This document shows, in pieces, positions 47,144-55,275 of a stretch of 64,000 bases of DNA. The notes under the pieces were generated by a model, which worked only from the letters and a program-made list of their open reading frames with translations, had not been told where the DNA came from and did no database searches. Location of the stretch: the NCBI GenBank assembly GCA_947374865.1, contig CANCDR010000004.1, forward strand, positions 119,939 through 183,938, written 5' to 3'. Within the stretch, counting starts at the first letter, position 1. Every line of letters begins with the position of its first letter. Source of the DNA: Oxalobacteraceae bacterium (GTDB lineage: Bacteria; Pseudomonadota; Gammaproteobacteria; Burkholderiales; Burkholderiaceae_D). The translations under genes were made by a program, and so were the position numbers.

Positions 47144-47268
47144 TCATCATTTTTATGAGCAATTTTGGCGCGATGATTCTGCATTTATTTGCGCAAGACT
47201 TGTTGGACAATCGTCAAATTCGCGCGGCATTCCTCGCTTCTGCTGATGGCAACACGTAGGATGCGTTG

Positions 47269-48789
47269 ATGAGCCTAGCTGTCCTGAAAAGTCGTGCCCT
47301 ATCTGGCATGCATGCCCCCGAAGTCACCGTCGAAGTCCATCTCGCCAATGGTCTGCCGCAGTTCACCATCGTTGGCTTACCCGATACCGAAGTCAAGGAA
47401 TCCAAAGACCGGGTGCGGGCCGCCTTGCAAAATGCGCGCTTCGAATTTCCCGCCCGGCGCATCACCGTCAATTTGGCCCCGGCTGATTTACCCAAGGAGT
47501 CGGGCCGCTTCGATTTGCCGATTGCTCTGGGTATTCTGGCCGCCTCCGAACAAATGCCGTCTGCCGAATTGCAGCACTACGAATTTGCCGGCGAACTGTC
47601 ACTCTCGGGTGGCTTGCGGCCGATCCGCGGCGCCTTGGCCATGACGTATGCGATGTCACAGACGCCTACCGGCGGTCGGCAACGACGATTTATTTTGCCG
47701 CGGGCGAATGCGGATGAAGCCGCCCTGGTGCAGGATGCGGCGATCTATCCGGCAGATTCTTTACTGGATGTGTGTGCGCATTTTTCTGCCGCCGATGGTC
47801 CGGCACGACTGTCGCGCCATGTGGCAAAGCTGCAGTGCGAACGTCCTGCGTATGCCGATTTCAGCGATGTAAAGGACCAGCTGGTGGCGCGGCGCGCCTT
47901 GGAAGTTGCTGCTGCAGGTGGCCACAGTATCTTACTGGTCGGCCCGCCCGGCACGGGTAAGTCGATGCTGGCGGCGCGCTTTCCCGGTATTTTGCCGGCG
48001 ATGACCGAGCAGGAAGCACTCGAATCGGCGGCTGTGTTATCACTGACTGGCAGCTTTCAAACCGCCTTGTGGAAAACCCGTCCCTATCGTGCACCCCATC
48101 ACACCGCCTCCGGTGTCGCCTTGGTCGGTGGCGGCAGCACCCCACGCCCGGGCGAAATTTCGCTGGCCCATCGTGGTGTATTGTTCCTCGATGAACTGCC
48201 TGAATTTAACCGCAAGGTGCTGGAGGTATTGCGTGAGCCGCTGGAATCTGGACTGATTCATATTTCACGCGCGGCCAGGCAGGCAGAATTTCCGGCGCGT
48301 TTTCAGTTAGTCGCCGCGATGAACCCCTGCCCCTGCGGCTACCTGGGTCATCCTACCCAACGCTGCCGTTGTTCACCAGACGTGATCGCGCGGTATCAGG
48401 ACAAGATTTCTGGCCCGCTGCTCGACCGAATCGACATGCAAATACTCGTCGGCGCCCTGCCACAGCATGAGCTTCTAGGACAAACCATGGGCGAGGGCTC
48501 GCAGGCGATTTTTCAACGGGTAGAAGTTGCGCACAGCTTGGCGCTGCAGCGACAGGCTAAAGCCAATCATGCCTTGAGCACCGCAGAAATTGCCCGCTGG
48601 TGTGAACCAGATGCACCGGCAGATGCCCTACTACGCGCGATGATGCTCAAGCTGAACTGGTCCGCGCGCGCTTATCACCGGGTGCTCAAGGTAGCGCGCA
48701 CCATCGCCGACTTATCCGCCGCAGAACAAATCGGCCAAGCGCATGTCGCCGAAGCGATCAGCTATCGGCGCGCCTTGCGGCCGAATTGA
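47269..48789 (+). CDS. comM: ComM/YifB, Mg-chelatase-like AAA+ ATPase
   Basis: ComM is a hexameric helicase that promotes branch migration during natural transformation. The 506-residue protein starts MSLAVLKSRALSG and has an N-terminal Lon-protease-like fold, a Walker A GPPGTGKSMLA, Walker B LFLDELPEF, and the zinc-like cysteine set in MNPCPCGYLGHPTQRCRC. I chose ATG 47269 over a TTG one codon upstream. Its stop directly abuts that of the convergent dioxygenase gene. Confidence 0.94.
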   Translation: MSLAVLKSRALSGMHAPEVTVEVHLANGLPQFTIVGLPDTEVKESKDRVRAALQNARFEFPARRITVNLAPADLPKESGRFDLPIALGILAASEQMPSAELQHYEFAGELSLSGGLRPIRGALAMTYAMSQTPTGGRQRRFILPRANADEAALVQDAAIYPADSLLDVCAHFSAADGPARLSRHVAKLQCERPAYADFSDVKDQLVARRALEVAAAGGHSILLVGPPGTGKSMLAARFPGILPAMTEQEALESAAVLSLTGSFQTALWKTRPYRAPHHTASGVALVGGGSTPRPGEISLAHRGVLFLDELPEFNRKVLEVLREPLESGLIHISRAARQAEFPARFQLVAAMNPCPCGYLGHPTQRCRCSPDVIARYQDKISGPLLDRIDMQILVGALPQHELLGQTMGEGSQAIFQRVEVAHSLALQRQAKANHALSTAEIARWCEPDAPADALLRAMMLKLNWSARAYHRVLKVARTIADLSAAEQIGQAHVAEAISYRRALRPN

Positions 48790-49617
48790 TCAATGCACCG
48801 GCGGCGTATCGTCACCCACGGTCAGGCGCTTGAGCAAACGCCGCTGGCTGCCATCAAAATCGGTACGGGCGTGAATCGTGCAGCGGTTATCCCAGATCAG
48901 AATATCGCCCACCTGCCAGTGGTGCTCATATACAAAGCGCTGACTTTCAACGTGATCGCATAATTCATCGAGCAGGGCGCGGCTCTCTGCGGCGGGCAGG
49001 CCGATGATGCTGTCGGTCATGAGGCGACAGACATACAGCGCTTTACGGCCTGTTTCAGGAATGGTGCGTACGATGGGGTGAATCGCCGTCGGTGTGGCGT
49101 CGCTGAGTTTTTTATTTTCGGTATGCGTCTGACCATATTCATAGGTATTAAGCGCCGATAAGCCGGCAATCCGCTGTTTGGTCGCCTCCGGCAAGGTGTC
49201 ATAGGCTAAGCACATATTCGAGAACCAGGTATCGCCACCGGCATCCGGTATTTCAATCGCCTGCAATACTCCAGCCTTGTTGGGAATTTTTTGATGGATG
49301 CGGTCGAAGTGATACGTCAGTTCACCATCCGGCAAGGCGCCCAGTATCTCGCCGTTTTCGCGAATATTCGAGATCACCATAATTTCCGGGCGCGAGGCCA
49401 GCACGGACTGGCGACGAGCATTTTCCAGCGTGCCAAAACAGCGGCCAAATTCGATGTACTGGTCCTCGGCGACGATCGGTCCAGGCACCACTAGTACATG
49501 GTATTTTAGCCAGGCCTCGTAAATCATTTTTGACTCGGCAGGCGTCATGGCCGTCACATCAATACCCGTCACGCGGGCCCCAATCGCCTCGGTCAGCGGG
49601 GTAAAAGTCATCGTCAT
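48790..49617 (-). CDS. TauD/TfdA-family Fe(II)/2-oxoglutarate dioxygenase
   Basis: A 275-residue dioxygenase that hydroxylates an unknown substrate using 2-oxoglutarate and oxygen. The iron triad is visible as His103, Asp105 (YHFDRIH) and His249 (CTIHARTDF), with Arg260 eleven residues later as the 2-oxoglutarate ligand, the same spacing as TauD. Relatives cleave taurine, sulfonates, 2,4-D and similar compounds by hydroxylating next to a leaving group. It follows a solute-binding protein gene by 15 bases. The sox operon could handle sulfite if the substrate is a sulfonate, but nothing here proves that. Confidence 0.85.
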   Translation of the reverse strand: MTMTFTPLTEAIGARVTGIDVTAMTPAESKMIYEAWLKYHVLVVPGPIVAEDQYIEFGRCFGTLENARRQSVLASRPEIMVISNIRENGEILGALPDGELTYHFDRIHQKIPNKAGVLQAIEIPDAGGDTWFSNMCLAYDTLPEATKQRIAGLSALNTYEYGQTHTENKKLSDATPTAIHPIVRTIPETGRKALYVCRLMTDSIIGLPAAESRALLDELCDHVESQRFVYEHHWQVGDILIWDNRCTIHARTDFDGSQRRLLKRLTVGDDTPPVH

Positions 49618-49632
49618 GCGGTATCTCCGGCT

Positions 49633-50676
49633 TTAATTTTTAAATTTATTCAACTCGGCAAAGGCCGCATCACAACGTTCAATTTCGGCACGTTCTGTCA
49701 GTGGATCGATGAACTGAATTTTCGCGCCGCGTAAAGGCGATGCCAGTTTTTTGACTGGTGAGATGTAATGCATCTTCTGCATCAGCAGCTGCGCGTCGCT
49801 GATCATGTACTCGTAAAAAAGTAAGGCTGCATTGGGATGCGGCGGATTGCGCGAGACACCAATACCATTGGTACGACCCACTACCGGATTGATAGCAAAC
49901 CAGTCAACCGGCGCGCCCTTCTGTTTGGCTTGCTCAATCATGTAGCTGTAGGTGGTGAGTGCCAGCGGTACTTCGCCAGAGCTGACTAAATTAGCCAGCA
50001 GGGAGTGCCCGGTGCGCAGCGACCATTTATTGCGGTTCGCGATCTCGGAAAACAGTTTGCTGCCTTTTTCCTGACCGAGATAACTCACCTGACCGCAATA
50101 CCAGTCGCTGTCGTTGACCTCAACCCCAAGCTGCCCCTTCCATTTCGGATCCAGCAGATCGGCGTAGGTTTTTGGCAGATCTTCTTTTTTGACTTTGCCG
50201 GTGTTATAGGCCTGGACAAACACACTGATGAATTGCGGTGCCCAGCCACGGTGCGAGGGCATAGTCTCCTCCATCAATTCTTTCTGCAGCCCCGAATTGA
50301 CTTCCTGCAGGAGTTTTTCCTGATAGAGCGCTTCGAGCTCCGGCGAAGAAATATCGACTGCATCGAAATCCCAGCGCTTAGCCTGTTTTTCCGCGACCAG
50401 ACGCTGCAGCACCTTCACCGTCGAAGCGCGCCAGACCGAGACCCGGATGCCGTAGCGTTTCTCGAAATCGGCACTCAGAACTGACATGTCTTTTTCGGGA
50501 ATCGAGGTATAGAAGTTCACGCTGCCTTCTTTTTTGGCCGCCTCGACCAAGCGCTGATGACGGCTTGGACTATCTGCTGAGGCCAGCTCAGAAAAGGATT
50601 GCGCTAGCGCCGCCGTCTGCAGCAAAAGCCCTAAAGTGACGGCCCCTACAGTGCGTATCAGGTTTGAGGAATACAT
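49633..50676 (-). CDS. Periplasmic solute-binding protein, FbpA-like (paralogue 1)
   Basis: A 347-residue ABC-type binding protein with a signal peptide (cleavage near ALAQS) and the family-1 fold: EAAKKEGSVNFYTSIPEKD, FEKRYGIRVSVWRAS, VFVQAYNTGKVKKEDLPKTYADLLDPKWKG, and SSGEVPLALTTYSY. It is plainly paralogous to the products at 51766-52830 and 55276-56337, sharing blocks such as EQAKxKGAPxDWF. No ABC permease or ATPase is encoded in the window. RBS AGGAGA precedes the ATG. It forms an operon with the dioxygenase. Confidence 0.85.
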   Translation of the reverse strand: MYSSNLIRTVGAVTLGLLLQTAALAQSFSELASADSPSRHQRLVEAAKKEGSVNFYTSIPEKDMSVLSADFEKRYGIRVSVWRASTVKVLQRLVAEKQAKRWDFDAVDISSPELEALYQEKLLQEVNSGLQKELMEETMPSHRGWAPQFISVFVQAYNTGKVKKEDLPKTYADLLDPKWKGQLGVEVNDSDWYCGQVSYLGQEKGSKLFSEIANRNKWSLRTGHSLLANLVSSGEVPLALTTYSYMIEQAKQKGAPVDWFAINPVVGRTNGIGVSRNPPHPNAALLFYEYMISDAQLLMQKMHYISPVKKLASPLRGAKIQFIDPLTERAEIERCDAAFAELNKFKN

Positions 50677-50717
50677 TTTCGTCTCCTAACTATATTTGCA
50701 AATTATTGGACCATAGA

Positions 50718-50734
50718 TTGCCAATCCCTGGCAA
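50718..50734. promoter_or_regulatory. Palindrome TTGCCA-N5-TGGCAA in the divergent promoter region
   Basis: TTGCCA (50718-50723) and TGGCAA (50729-50734) are perfect six-base arms around ATCCC. It lies 42 bases upstream of the paralogue 1 start and looks like an operator for a dimeric repressor or activator. Confidence 0.5.
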
Positions 50735-50741
50735 GAATTAA

Positions 50742-50778
50742 TTTCCGCATTGAGGGACGGCGTTCCGATATGCGGAAA
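50742..50778. promoter_or_regulatory. Nine-base inverted repeat in the divergent promoter region
   Basis: TTTCCGCAT (50742-50750) and ATGCGGAAA (50770-50778) are perfect complements with a 19-base gap. The right arm ends eight bases before the -35 of the plus-strand promoter. A third copy of TTTCCGCAT occurs at 52927-52935 upstream of the SDR gene. Confidence 0.6.
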
Positions 50779-50785
50779 TATGCGC

Positions 50786-50815
50786 TTGACAGCGGACAAA
50801 TTAGAATTCTATGAT
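50786..50815 (+). promoter_or_regulatory. Sigma-70 promoter of the phosphotriesterase-like operon
   Basis: TTGACA (50786-50791) and TATGAT (50810-50815) are separated by 18 bases, 28 bases before the gene's ATG. Both hexamers are near consensus. Confidence 0.75.
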
Positions 50816-50843
50816 GAATTTTTAACGCAAGGAATATCGTCCC

Positions 50844-51746
50844 ATGATTCGTACGGTAACCGGTGACCTGGACACAATTGACGGGCCGATCCTCGCGCAC
50901 GAGCATTTGCAGATCGACCTGTGCTGCCAAAAAGGTCCCGAAGTCGTTCTCGGCCCTGCAGATCAAGAAGAAGTCGCCAATGATCTTGTGCAAGCCATGT
51001 CGCACGGTCTGCAGGCAGTGGTCGATCTGAGCGTATTCGGTTCCGGACGCAACGCCGAGGTGCTGCGCAAGATCAGTCTGCAGGCGCAGCTTCCTGTCAT
51101 TTGCGCGGCCGGATTTTATTGGGACCCGACGCCGCAGATCGTGCTCGATTCCTCGGTAGAATTCTTGCGTGACCGGATGATCGACGATGTCACGATCGGT
51201 GTAGATGGTAGTGAAATTCGCGCCGGAATTATTAAGATCGGTACTGATCGCGAGATCAGCCCGGCAGCAGAAAAATTATTCATCGCCGCCGCACTGGCAT
51301 CGATCGCCACCGGCGCTGCCGTGGTGACACATACTTCCGCCGTCGCCCAGGCAGCCTGGCATGTCGCCACACTGACTGCTGCCGGCATGGATCCGTCACG
51401 GATTTTGATCAGTCACATGGGTGCCGCGCGCAGTGTGGAGGATCTGATCACGCTGGGTCGCAGCGGCGTGTCGATGGGCATCGACAAGGTCGGCTTTATC
51501 GCACGGCGCTCCAATGCCGAGCTGGCGGATCTGGTGGCCCAGGCCTGCGCCGTCGGACTGGAAAATCAAATCATTTTATCCTCCGATGTGGCACGCCGCG
51601 ACCGGCTGTTACGACGTGGTGGATCCAGCTATAGCGCCGTGTTTGTGGACTTCTATCCGATGCTGATAGAGCGCGGTGTCAGCCAGGCGAAGATCGATCG
51701 GATGATGTGCCACAATCCGCACACCCTCCTCCATTTTGTCCACTAG
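50844..51746 (+). CDS. Phosphotriesterase-family metal-dependent hydrolase
   Basis: A 300-residue amidohydrolase-superfamily enzyme of the phosphotriesterase/lactonase group. The binuclear metal site is complete by eye: His19 and His21 in AHEHL, the carboxylated-lysine segment GIIKIGT, histidines in VVTHTS and ISHMG, and Asp in SSDVARRD. Most relatives hydrolyse lactones or esters rather than organophosphates. It has no signal peptide, so it is cytoplasmic. First gene of the plus-strand operon with a binding protein, SDR and aldehyde dehydrogenase. Confidence 0.85.
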   Translation: MIRTVTGDLDTIDGPILAHEHLQIDLCCQKGPEVVLGPADQEEVANDLVQAMSHGLQAVVDLSVFGSGRNAEVLRKISLQAQLPVICAAGFYWDPTPQIVLDSSVEFLRDRMIDDVTIGVDGSEIRAGIIKIGTDREISPAAEKLFIAAALASIATGAAVVTHTSAVAQAAWHVATLTAAGMDPSRILISHMGAARSVEDLITLGRSGVSMGIDKVGFIARRSNAELADLVAQACAVGLENQIILSSDVARRDRLLRRGGSSYSAVFVDFYPMLIERGVSQAKIDRMMCHNPHTLLHFVH

Positions 51747-51765
51747 TCTTACCAAGGAGATCCGC

Positions 51766-52830
51766 ATGAGCAAGCGTGTATATCTATTTCTGCTGGCCTG
51801 CGTCATCAGTACTAGCGCCATGGCACAGACGAAGGTCGAGGGAAAAGTCGATTTGGTCGCCAACGCCGCCAGCGTTGCGCTCTACGATGGCGCCGACCGC
51901 ATGGAACGCCTCATTGCAGGCGCCAAAAAGGAAGGCACGCTTACTGTCTATACCTCGATTGCTGCTTCGGATGTGGCCATGATGATGGCCGAATTTGAAA
52001 AAAAATACGGCATCAAAGTTGTGGTCTGGCGGGCTGCTAACGACAAGGTCTTGCAACGTACGATGGCCGAACAGACTGCGCATCGCAATGATGTCGACGT
52101 GGTGCAAATCGCTAGCCTGGAACTGGAAGCCTTGGCGCGCGAAAATGCACTGACTGAAGTTCGCTCGCCGGCATTTCCATATTTGATCCCCGGCGCGCTG
52201 CCCAAGCATCACAAATGGGCCGCGCACTATCTGAATGTCTGGGTCCAGGCCTACAATACACAAAAGGTCAAACGCGAGGAACTGCCCAAATCCTATGCCG
52301 GCTTTCTCGATCCACGCTGGAAGGGTCGGCTCGGCATCGAGGCCAAAAACGAGGAATGGTTTTTCACCGTCGTTGAAGGCATGGGCGAAACCGCCGGCCT
52401 GAAGTTTTTCCGTGACTTGGTCGCTACCAATGGCTTGTCCGTGCGCGCCGGTCACTCTCTGCTTAACAATATGGTGGTGTCAGGCGAAGTACCTCTGGCA
52501 CTCACTGTCTATAACTATATGCCCGAGCAAGCCAAGGCCAAGGGCGCACCGATCGACTGGTTCGTCATCGAGCCGGCCATCGCGCGCGCAAACGGCATTG
52601 CGGTCGCTCGCACAGCCCCACATCCTTATGCGGCGGCCTTGTTTTATGAATTCATTCTCAGTGAAGAGTCCCAGCGCAGCATGGGCAAATCGGGCTATGT
52701 ACCGACCCACAAAAATGTAGATTCACCGATGAAGAATGTCGCACTCAAACTGATCGACACCGACAAGGCGCTGAATGCCGGTGAAAAGTGGAGCAGCCTG
52801 TTTGATAAGGTCATTAAGGGGCAGCCTTAG
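51766..52830 (+). CDS. Periplasmic solute-binding protein, FbpA-like (paralogue 2)
   Basis: A 354-residue exported binding protein. ATG 51766 is chosen for the AAGGAGA six bases upstream and the clean signal MSKRVYLFLLACVISTSAMA. Blocks shared with paralogues 1 and 3 include GAKKEGTLTVYTSI, FEKKYGIKVVVWRA, VQAYNTQKVKREELPKSYAGF and SGEVPLALTVYNYM. It is 19 bases after the hydrolase gene. The tyrosine pair that binds iron in FbpA is not evident to me, so an organic ligand is as likely as iron. Confidence 0.85.
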   Translation: MSKRVYLFLLACVISTSAMAQTKVEGKVDLVANAASVALYDGADRMERLIAGAKKEGTLTVYTSIAASDVAMMMAEFEKKYGIKVVVWRAANDKVLQRTMAEQTAHRNDVDVVQIASLELEALARENALTEVRSPAFPYLIPGALPKHHKWAAHYLNVWVQAYNTQKVKREELPKSYAGFLDPRWKGRLGIEAKNEEWFFTVVEGMGETAGLKFFRDLVATNGLSVRAGHSLLNNMVVSGEVPLALTVYNYMPEQAKAKGAPIDWFVIEPAIARANGIAVARTAPHPYAAALFYEFILSEESQRSMGKSGYVPTHKNVDSPMKNVALKLIDTDKALNAGEKWSSLFDKVIKGQP

Positions 52831-52837
52831 TGATCTA

Positions 52838-52872
52838 GCTTATTGAGCTGGCTTATTGAGCTGGCTTATTGA
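52838..52872. repeat. 13-base tandem repeat after paralogue 2
   Basis: GCTTATTGAGCTG is repeated 2.7 times without mismatch directly after the paralogue 2 stop codon. It is non-coding; its role is unknown and replication slippage is the simplest origin. Confidence 0.9.
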
Positions 52873-52914
52873 TCGAGCTAGGTGCAAGGTATAAAAATTT
52901 TAAACACTTCGTCC

Positions 52915-52940
52915 AGTCGATTCAATTTTCCGCATCGACT
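52915..52940. promoter_or_regulatory. Inverted repeat upstream of the SDR gene
   Basis: AGTCGAT (52915-52921) and ATCGACT (52934-52940) form a perfect seven-base inverted repeat around 12 bases, and enclose most of TTTCCGCAT (52927-52935), the arm also found at 50742. It lies 36-61 bases before the SDR ATG, in a 145-base gap that may contain a second promoter. Confidence 0.5.
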
Positions 52941-52975
52941 AGCCGACCAACAGCCGTATTTATGGAGACACAATA

Positions 52976-53740
52976 ATGAAAAGACTTGAAGGCCGCGTAG
53001 CAATCGTCACCGGCGGTGGACATGGCATCGGCAAGGCGTATGCCGCTCGACTCGCGCAGGAAGGCGCCAAGATCGTCATCGCCGAGATCGATGAAAAGGC
53101 TGCCTTAGCAGTCGCACAAGAACTCACCCAGGCCGGCTTCGAGGCACTCGGCGTGCGCACCGACGTGTCCGATCCTGCCAGCGTCGAAAAAATGGCGGCG
53201 GCTGCCGTCGAACGTTTTGGTCGCATCGATATCCTGGTCAATAATGCGGCGATTTTTGCTACCGTGCCGATGTCACGTTCCCCCTTTGATCAGATCACGG
53301 TCGACGAATGGGACCGCATGATGACGGTCAATCTCAAGGGCACCTGGTTAGCCAGCTGCGCGGTGATCCCGCAGATGCGCAAACAAGGCTATGGCAAGAT
53401 CATCAATATTAGCTCGGGTACCGCGCTCAAGGGCTCACCGAGCCGGATTCATTACGTGACCTCCAAGGCCGGGATTCTGGGCTTTACCAAAACGCTGGCC
53501 AATGAAGTCGGCAAGGACAATATCTGCGTCAATTGCGTCGCGCCCGGCAGCACCCTGTCAGAAGAAAATCCGGATGAAGATATCGTCAAGATGCGTAACC
53601 AGGCGACCTCAACCCGAGCCTTGAAGCGAGTGCAAAGTCCGGATGATTTAACGGGCGCCATCGTCTTCTTTTCCTCCGCCGACAGCGACTTCATCACCGG
53701 TCAGACACTGGTGGTCGACGGTGGATCTTGCTTACACTAA
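52976..53740 (+). CDS. Short-chain dehydrogenase/reductase
   Basis: A 254-residue classical SDR with NAD(P) motif TGGGHGIG (residues 13-20), Asp in RTDVSDP, NNAA, the catalytic Ser in ISSGTALKGS, YxxxK as YVTSK, and VAPGS and TGQTLVVDGG near the end. Alcohol or carbonyl oxidation is likely; the next gene would oxidise the resulting aldehyde. It is 26 bases before the aldehyde dehydrogenase gene. Confidence 0.9.
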   Translation: MKRLEGRVAIVTGGGHGIGKAYAARLAQEGAKIVIAEIDEKAALAVAQELTQAGFEALGVRTDVSDPASVEKMAAAAVERFGRIDILVNNAAIFATVPMSRSPFDQITVDEWDRMMTVNLKGTWLASCAVIPQMRKQGYGKIINISSGTALKGSPSRIHYVTSKAGILGFTKTLANEVGKDNICVNCVAPGSTLSEENPDEDIVKMRNQATSTRALKRVQSPDDLTGAIVFFSSADSDFITGQTLVVDGGSCLH

Positions 53741-53766
53741 TGACAAAATATTGACAGGAAATTGAG

Positions 53767-55257
53767 ATGAGTTTAAACGACGCTTTCGGCCTTGAGGTTC
53801 TCAAGAAAGCCGAACAGGAAACGCAGGGCTGGAAGATGATGATCGGTGGACAATGGGTCGAAAGTCGCTCCGGCAAACGAATGACGTCCATGAATCCGGC
53901 GTATGACGAAGCCATCGCGGAAGTCCCGGCTGGCGATGCTGCGGATATCCAACTCGCGGTGGACGCCGGCAAGGCTGCCTTCCCGGCCTGGAGCAAGATG
54001 CATGTCGATGACCGGGCCAAACACTGCAGACAATTTGCCGTGGCCGTGCGCGGCATGGCGCGCGAACTCGGTATGCTCGATGCCATCGACAGCGGCAATG
54101 CCTTTCTGCCGATGATTGACGATGTCAAAAAAGGCGCCGGGCTGCACGACTTCTTTTCCGGTCTGGGCATGGAAATGAAAGGCGAAACCATCCCTACCCC
54201 TGGCGGCGGACTCGACTACACCCGTCCGCAGCCTTATGGCGTGATCGGTCGCATCATCCCTTTTAATCATGCGATTTCTTTCGCCGCCGGAAAAATTGCA
54301 CCGGCACTGGTGGCGGGCAATACCGTCATTCTCAAGCCGGCAGATCAGACACCCTTATCCGCCCTCTGGATGGGCAAGCTGGTACAGGAATGCTTCCCGC
54401 CCGGCGTTGTCAACATCGTCACCGGCGACGGTCCGACCTGCGGCGGTGCGCTGGTCGCTCATAAAGAGGTGCGGCGGATCGCCTTCACCGGCAGTGTCGA
54501 AACAGGTCGCGCGATCATGCGCACGGCGGGTATCAAGTCGCTGAGTCTGGAATTAGGCGGCAAAAATCCGCTGATTATTTATCCTGATGTGGATATCGAA
54601 AAAGTCGCTGCGGCAGCCGTGGCGGGGATGAATTTTTCAGTCTCGCAGGGGCAGTCCTGTGGCTCGAATTCACGCGTTTTTGTGCACAGTAAAATTCGTG
54701 CACAGTTTATTGAAGCGGTATTAGCGCGCACCGAAAAAATTAAAATCGGCCTGCCTGAACTCGAGTCAACCCAGATGGGTCCGGTGATCTCACGCCGTCA
54801 TTACGACCGCGTGATGGGCTATATCGAAACCGGCAAACGGGAAGGCGCGCGCCTGCTGCGTGGCGGCGCCCATGCGCCGGGTGCCGAGCTGCAAAAAGGC
54901 TACTTCGTCGATATCACCATTTTTGATCAGGTCAAGCACGGTATGACGATCGAACGGGAAGAAATTTTCGGCCCGGTGATGAGCATCCTGTCGTGGGATG
55001 ATGAAGCGACCATGCTGCAGGAAGTCAATGACAGCGACTACGGCTTATGCGCCAACATCTGGACCAATGACATCTCGACCGGTCTGCGCATGGCCGATGC
55101 CGTGGAAGCCGGCTATATCTGGATCAATGGTCATGGCGGAAAACGCTTCAAGGGCGCACCTTTTGGCGGCTTCAAGGACAGCGGCATCGGACGCGAGCAT
55201 TCGATCGACGAACTGATGAGCTATACGCAAATGAAGAACATTAATATTTCTTATTGA
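53767..55257 (+). CDS. Aldehyde dehydrogenase
   Basis: A 496-residue NAD(P)-dependent aldehyde dehydrogenase. Catalytic Glu lies in LELGGKNP and nucleophile Cys in SQGQSCGSN; IPFNHAISFAAGKIAPALVAGN, FTGSVETGR and EIFGPVMSI are family motifs. Cytoplasmic and of normal length. Substrate is not predictable; its position after the SDR suggests an alcohol-to-acid sequence. The third binding protein gene follows 18 bases later. Confidence 0.92.
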   Translation: MSLNDAFGLEVLKKAEQETQGWKMMIGGQWVESRSGKRMTSMNPAYDEAIAEVPAGDAADIQLAVDAGKAAFPAWSKMHVDDRAKHCRQFAVAVRGMARELGMLDAIDSGNAFLPMIDDVKKGAGLHDFFSGLGMEMKGETIPTPGGGLDYTRPQPYGVIGRIIPFNHAISFAAGKIAPALVAGNTVILKPADQTPLSALWMGKLVQECFPPGVVNIVTGDGPTCGGALVAHKEVRRIAFTGSVETGRAIMRTAGIKSLSLELGGKNPLIIYPDVDIEKVAAAAVAGMNFSVSQGQSCGSNSRVFVHSKIRAQFIEAVLARTEKIKIGLPELESTQMGPVISRRHYDRVMGYIETGKREGARLLRGGAHAPGAELQKGYFVDITIFDQVKHGMTIEREEIFGPVMSILSWDDEATMLQEVNDSDYGLCANIWTNDISTGLRMADAVEAGYIWINGHGGKRFKGAPFGGFKDSGIGREHSIDELMSYTQMKNINISY

Positions 55258-55275
55258 TTTTTATCTGAGGCGAAC

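Larger units (their letters stand above)
46929..47268. other. Divergent control region between the amine oxidase and comM
   Basis: 340 bases without a gene. It holds the minus-strand sigma-54 promoter and an NtrC-like dyad for the oxidase operon. I saw no convincing sigma-70 promoter for comM. Confidence 0.6.

Noticed and set aside
51784..52455. Minus-strand open frame (223 codons) opposite paralogue 2.
   Set aside because: The plus strand encodes a clear binding protein; paralogous shadows appear opposite the other copies, as expected from shared codons.
52838..52872. Tandem repeat considered as a CRISPR fragment or attachment site.
   Set aside because: Units are 13 bases and directly abutting, without spacers, integrase or tRNA nearby.
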